Of a stretch of DNA of 6,572 nucleotides, positions 4,031-6,572 are shown piece after piece. The notes under the pieces are model-generated. The model did not search any database and was not told the origin of the DNA. It was given only the letters and a program-made list of their open reading frames with translations. Where the stretch lies: contig USAY01000104.1 in NCBI GenBank assembly GCA_900552755.1, positions 1-6,572 on the forward strand. The letters run 5' to 3'. Numbering within the stretch: the first letter of the stretch is position 1; each line of letters starts with the position of its first letter. Origin of the DNA: an uncultured Collinsella sp. (GTDB lineage: Bacteria > Actinomycetota > Coriobacteriia > Coriobacteriales > Coriobacteriaceae). Position numbers and translations under genes: made by a program.

Positions 4031-6358
4031 ATGGCGGATTCTCAGATCCATGTCGCGCTGGCGGGTAACCCCAACTGCGGCAAGACCACGCTTTTCAACC
4101 TGATCACCGGCGCCAACGGCTACGTTGGCAACTGGCCCGGCGTCACGGTTGAGAAAAAGGAAGCCAAGCTCCTAAGCGACAAGAACGTCACGATTACGGA
4201 CCTCCCCGGCATCTACTCGCTTTCCCCCTACAGCCCCGAGGAGCAGTGCTCGCGCGACTACCTCATGAGCGGCGAGCCCGATGTCGTCGTCCAGGTGGTC
4301 GATGCCACCAACCTCGAGCGCAACCTGTACCTGGCGCTTCAGGTTATCGAGACCGGCCTGCCCGTGGTCGTCGCCCTCAACATGGCCGACCTGGTCGAGA
4401 AGAACGGCGATAAGATCGACACGGACAAGCTCTCCAAGAAGCTCGGCTGCCCGGTCATGATGATCTCGGCTCTTAAGAACAAGGGCATCACGGAGCTGTT
4501 CGAGCAGGTCAAGAAGTCCGCTGCTTCCAAGGGCCAGGTGCCGGAGCACAAGTTCGATTCCTCCATCGAGGACGTTCTGGACCACATCGAGAACAACCTG
4601 CCGGCGAGCGTTCCCGCCAACAAGCGTCGCTACTACGCGGTCAAGCTGTTCGAGCGCGACGCGGACGCCTGCAAGCTCATCAACCTCACTAAGGAGAAGG
4701 CCGCTCGCGTGGAGCAGCTGGTCGCCCAGTGCGAACAGGACTGCGACGACGACGCCGAGTCCATCATCACCGGCGAGCGCTACGGCGTGATTGCCCACAT
4801 CATCGACGAGTGCCTCACCAAGGCTCCGGCCAAGATGAGCACTTCCGAGAAGATCGACCGTGTGGTTACCAACCGCATCCTGGGCCTGCCGATCTTTGTG
4901 GTCATCATGTTCTGCGTGTACTACATCGCCGTTTCCACCTTGGGTGGCACGGTGACGGACTTCACCAACGACCAGCTCTTCGGCACCGACGGCTGGTACG
5001 TGCTCGGTCAGGGTCGCGACGCCTATGACGCAGCTGTTGAGGCTGCGGGCGACAACGCCGACTCGGTCGACCCGGCGCAGTACGGCCCCTATGTCCCGGG
5101 TATCACCACCGTGGTGCACGACGCCCTTGTGGCGGGCGGCACCGAGGACGGTGGCCTGGTCGATTCGCTGGTCTGCGACGGCATCGTCGGCGGCCTGGGC
5201 GCCATCTTCGGCTTTGTGCCGCAGATGTTCCTGCTCTTTGTGATGTTGTCTTTCCTGGAGGACTGCGGCTACATGGCCCGCGTCGCCTTCATCATGGACC
5301 GCGTGTTCCGCCGCTTTGGCCTGTCCGGTAAGTCCTTTATCCCCATGCTCGTGTCCTCGGGCTGCGGCGTCCCCGGCGTCATGGCCACCAAGACCATCGA
5401 GAACGAGAAGGACCGCCGCATGACGGTCATGACCACCACGTTTATTCCCTGCGGTGCCAAGCTGCCGATCATCGCCCTGCTCATGGGTTCCATCATCGGC
5501 GATTCTTCCACCACCGCCGCATGGATCAGCCCGCTGTTCTACTTCTTGGGCGTCTTTGCCGTCATCGCCTCGGGCCTCATGCTCAAGAAGACCAAGCTCT
5601 TCGCCGGTCGCCCGACGCCGTTCGTTATGGAGCTTCCCGCCTATCACTTCCCGGCAATCCGCTCTTGGGCGCTGCATGTATGGGAGCGCTGCTGGGCCTT
5701 TATCAAGAAGGCCGGCACGGTCATCTTTGCGTCCACCGTCGTCGTTTGGTTCCTCTCCAACTTTGGTAGCTACAACGGCGCCTTTGGCTACCTGCCTTCC
5801 ATGGAGGGCATCCCCGAGGAGTTCATGGATTACTCCGTGCTTGCCATGTTCGGCAACCTGGTCGCTTGGATCTTCGCCCCGCTCGGCTTTAGCACCTGGC
5901 AGGCCACCGCACTGACCGTCTCGGGTCTCGTTGCCAAGGAGAACGTTGTCGCCACCGCCGGCTCGCTGCTGTCCGTTGCCGACGCCGGCGAGACCGACCC
6001 GAGCCTGTGGACCGCGTTTGCCGGCATGTTCCCCACCATGGGCGCTTGCGTTGCCTTCGGCGCCTTCAACCTGCTGTGCGCTCCGTGCTTTGCCGCTATC
6101 GGCACCATCCGTAACCAGATGAACTCCGGCAAGTGGACCGCGATTGCCATCGGCTACGAGTGCGCCTTCGCTTGGGTGATCGCCCTGTTCATCAACCAGT
6201 TCTACAACCTGCTTGTCCTTGGCCAGTTTGGTATTTGGACGGTTGTAGCCATCGTTCTGCTGGTTGCGATGCTCTTCCAGATCTTCCGTCCCATGCCCAA
6301 GCACGCTTGGACCGACGAGGACGAGACCAACACCGCTTCCGCTGCAGTTTCCGCTTAA
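4031..6358 (+). CDS. feoB: Ferrous iron transporter FeoB
   Basis: This 775-residue protein is full length (E. coli FeoB is 773). It imports Fe(II) across the cytoplasmic membrane, driven or gated by its N-terminal G protein. GTPase motifs are complete: G1 GNPNCGKT (12-19), switch I around GNWPGVT with Thr39, G3 DLPG (57-60), G4 NMAD (117-120) and G5 SA (146-147). A helical spacer domain follows to about 275; the membrane part begins near 283. Two pore-type gate segments are present: GCGVPGVMATKTIENEKDRR (from 444) with PCGAKLP (473-479), and NLLCAPCFAAIGTIRNQ (from 680). Cys445, Cys474, Cys683 and Cys686 are thus retained. An Asp/Ala/Gly-rich loop of about 70 residues (about 307-375) separates the first two membrane segments. 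The ATG at 4031 has a Shine-Dalgarno AGAAGGA 4 nt upstream. The product closes the feoA-feoA-feoB locus. Confidence 0.98.
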   Translation: MADSQIHVALAGNPNCGKTTLFNLITGANGYVGNWPGVTVEKKEAKLLSDKNVTITDLPGIYSLSPYSPEEQCSRDYLMSGEPDVVVQVVDATNLERNLYLALQVIETGLPVVVALNMADLVEKNGDKIDTDKLSKKLGCPVMMISALKNKGITELFEQVKKSAASKGQVPEHKFDSSIEDVLDHIENNLPASVPANKRRYYAVKLFERDADACKLINLTKEKAARVEQLVAQCEQDCDDDAESIITGERYGVIAHIIDECLTKAPAKMSTSEKIDRVVTNRILGLPIFVVIMFCVYYIAVSTLGGTVTDFTNDQLFGTDGWYVLGQGRDAYDAAVEAAGDNADSVDPAQYGPYVPGITTVVHDALVAGGTEDGGLVDSLVCDGIVGGLGAIFGFVPQMFLLFVMLSFLEDCGYMARVAFIMDRVFRRFGLSGKSFIPMLVSSGCGVPGVMATKTIENEKDRRMTVMTTTFIPCGAKLPIIALLMGSIIGDSSTTAAWISPLFYFLGVFAVIASGLMLKKTKLFAGRPTPFVMELPAYHFPAIRSWALHVWERCWAFIKKAGTVIFASTVVVWFLSNFGSYNGAFGYLPSMEGIPEEFMDYSVLAMFGNLVAWIFAPLGFSTWQATALTVSGLVAKENVVATAGSLLSVADAGETDPSLWTAFAGMFPTMGACVAFGAFNLLCAPCFAAIGTIRNQMNSGKWTAIAIGYECAFAWVIALFINQFYNLLVLGQFGIWTVVAIVLLVAMLFQIFRPMPKHAWTDEDETNTASAAVSA

Positions 6359-6387
6359 GTCCGAATAAGGATCAGCCCCTTTCCACG

Positions 6388-6420
6388 AGCCCGGGTGTCC
6401 CAGCGACACTCGGGCTTTTT
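6388..6420 (+). terminator. Rho-independent terminator of the feo operon
   Basis: AGCCCGGGTGTC (6388-6399) pairs with GACACTCGGGCT (6405-6416): 12 bp with one G-U pair and a 5-nt loop, running into TTTTT. It starts 29 nt after the feoB stop and separates the operon from the next gene. Confidence 0.95.
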
Positions 6421-6498
6421 GGTGAGGGAGATGTGGCGTTTCCGCAGATAAAACCGACCAAAATATACCTGTCCCTTTTTGGCAGGTGGAGAATGGGG

Positions 6499-6519
6499 TA
6501 AAGTAAGTGGTGGTTAACT
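6499..6519 (+). promoter_or_regulatory. Possible -10 box and overlapping operator for the 3'-most gene
   Basis: TAAAGT (6499-6504) matches 4 of 6 bases of the -10 consensus. TTGGCA (6479-6484) is a good -35-like hexamer (5 of 6), but only 14 bp upstream. GTGGTTAACT (6510-6519) sits at the predicted start site and is identical to part of the right arm of the feoA inverted repeat (3351-3360). The promoter is weakly supported; the shared 10-mer is certain. Confidence 0.3.
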
Positions 6520-6533
6520 AGAGGAGGCTTGCT

Positions 6534-6572
6534 ATGGCACCTATCGATATTGTTGTACTGGCTGTTATCGGC
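6534..6572 (+). CDS. Start of an unidentified gene with a hydrophobic N-terminus (3' truncated by window)
   Basis: ATG 6534 is preceded by a strong Shine-Dalgarno, GAGGAGG (6521-6527), with 6 nt spacing. The frame stays open for all 13 visible codons (MAPIDIVVLAVIG). After MAPID the residues are hydrophobic, as in an N-terminal membrane segment or signal anchor. Lying just behind feoB, and sharing a 10-mer with the feoA operator, it could encode a FeoB-associated Cys-rich small membrane protein, a family that often follows feoB and starts with one membrane helix. No cysteine is visible in this fragment, so that identity is only a guess; another membrane or secreted protein is equally allowed by 13 residues. 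Confidence 0.65.
   Translation, partial: MAPIDIVVLAVIG

Noticed and set aside
4172..6409. Very long open frame on the minus strand opposite feoB (about 745 codons)
   Set aside because: It mirrors the GC-biased codons of feoB, has an implausible His/Gly/Asp-rich composition with no recognisable domain, and the + strand frame is an unmistakable FeoB.
6467..6487. Hairpin ACCTG...CAGGT with a T-rich loop after the feo terminator
   Set aside because: The stem is only 5 bp plus a bulge and the T-run is in the loop, not after it; it is more likely just promoter-region sequence.

Overview
The window looks like a chromosomal segment of a fairly GC-rich, Gram-positive-type anaerobe. My best guess is a Coriobacteriia member such as Collinsella (Actinomycetota). 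This is an inference from the overall character of the sequence: GC-rich codon use, strong GGAGG-type ribosome binding sites, rho-independent terminators with T-tracts, and a DtxR/IdeR-like box. No marker gene proves it. All supported genes are on the + strand. No tRNA, rRNA, CRISPR array, transposase or phage gene is visible.

Layout. (1) Positions 1-930 hold the 3' end of a GH2 beta-galactosidase large subunit (ebgA type) and its small partner ebgC, 3 nt apart. They form a lactose/beta-galactoside-cleaving pair. (2) Positions 931-1083 hold a long hairpin without a T-tract and a probable -10 box for the next gene. (3) Positions 1084-2547 encode an APC-superfamily amino acid permease (YjeM/GadC-like), closed by a clear terminator. 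(4) Positions 2632-2968 contain no gene. They are mostly a ~222 bp palindrome-ended element with 32-nt arms (29/32 matching), the strongest unexplained structure here. (5) Positions 2969-3217 encode an 82-residue HPr-family phosphocarrier with His15 but Asp at position 46, where the regulatory serine normally sits. It is closed by its own terminator. (6) Positions 3310-6420 are a ferrous-iron uptake locus: a perfect 15+15 bp inverted repeat, two different small FeoA proteins, a DtxR/IdeR-like box plus a leader hairpin, full-length FeoB, and a terminator. (7) From 6534 a new gene begins and runs off the window. It has a hydrophobic N-terminus and could be a FeoB-associated small membrane protein, but only 13 residues are visible.

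Functionally, FeoB is the GTP-gated Fe(II) transporter and the two FeoA proteins are likely cytoplasmic SH3-like partners. Dyad-symmetric sites before feoA and before feoB share an AAAGTTA half-site. One 10-mer of the feoA site recurs in front of the last gene, which suggests a shared, probably iron-responsive regulator. The other genes (beta-galactosidase, amino acid permease, HPr) are separate units. They fit a fermentative, gut-type sugar and amino acid metabolism, but nothing ties them to iron uptake.

No wholly new system is evident. The most notable items are the palindromic element, the natural Asp46 HPr, and the putative Feo regulatory sites.
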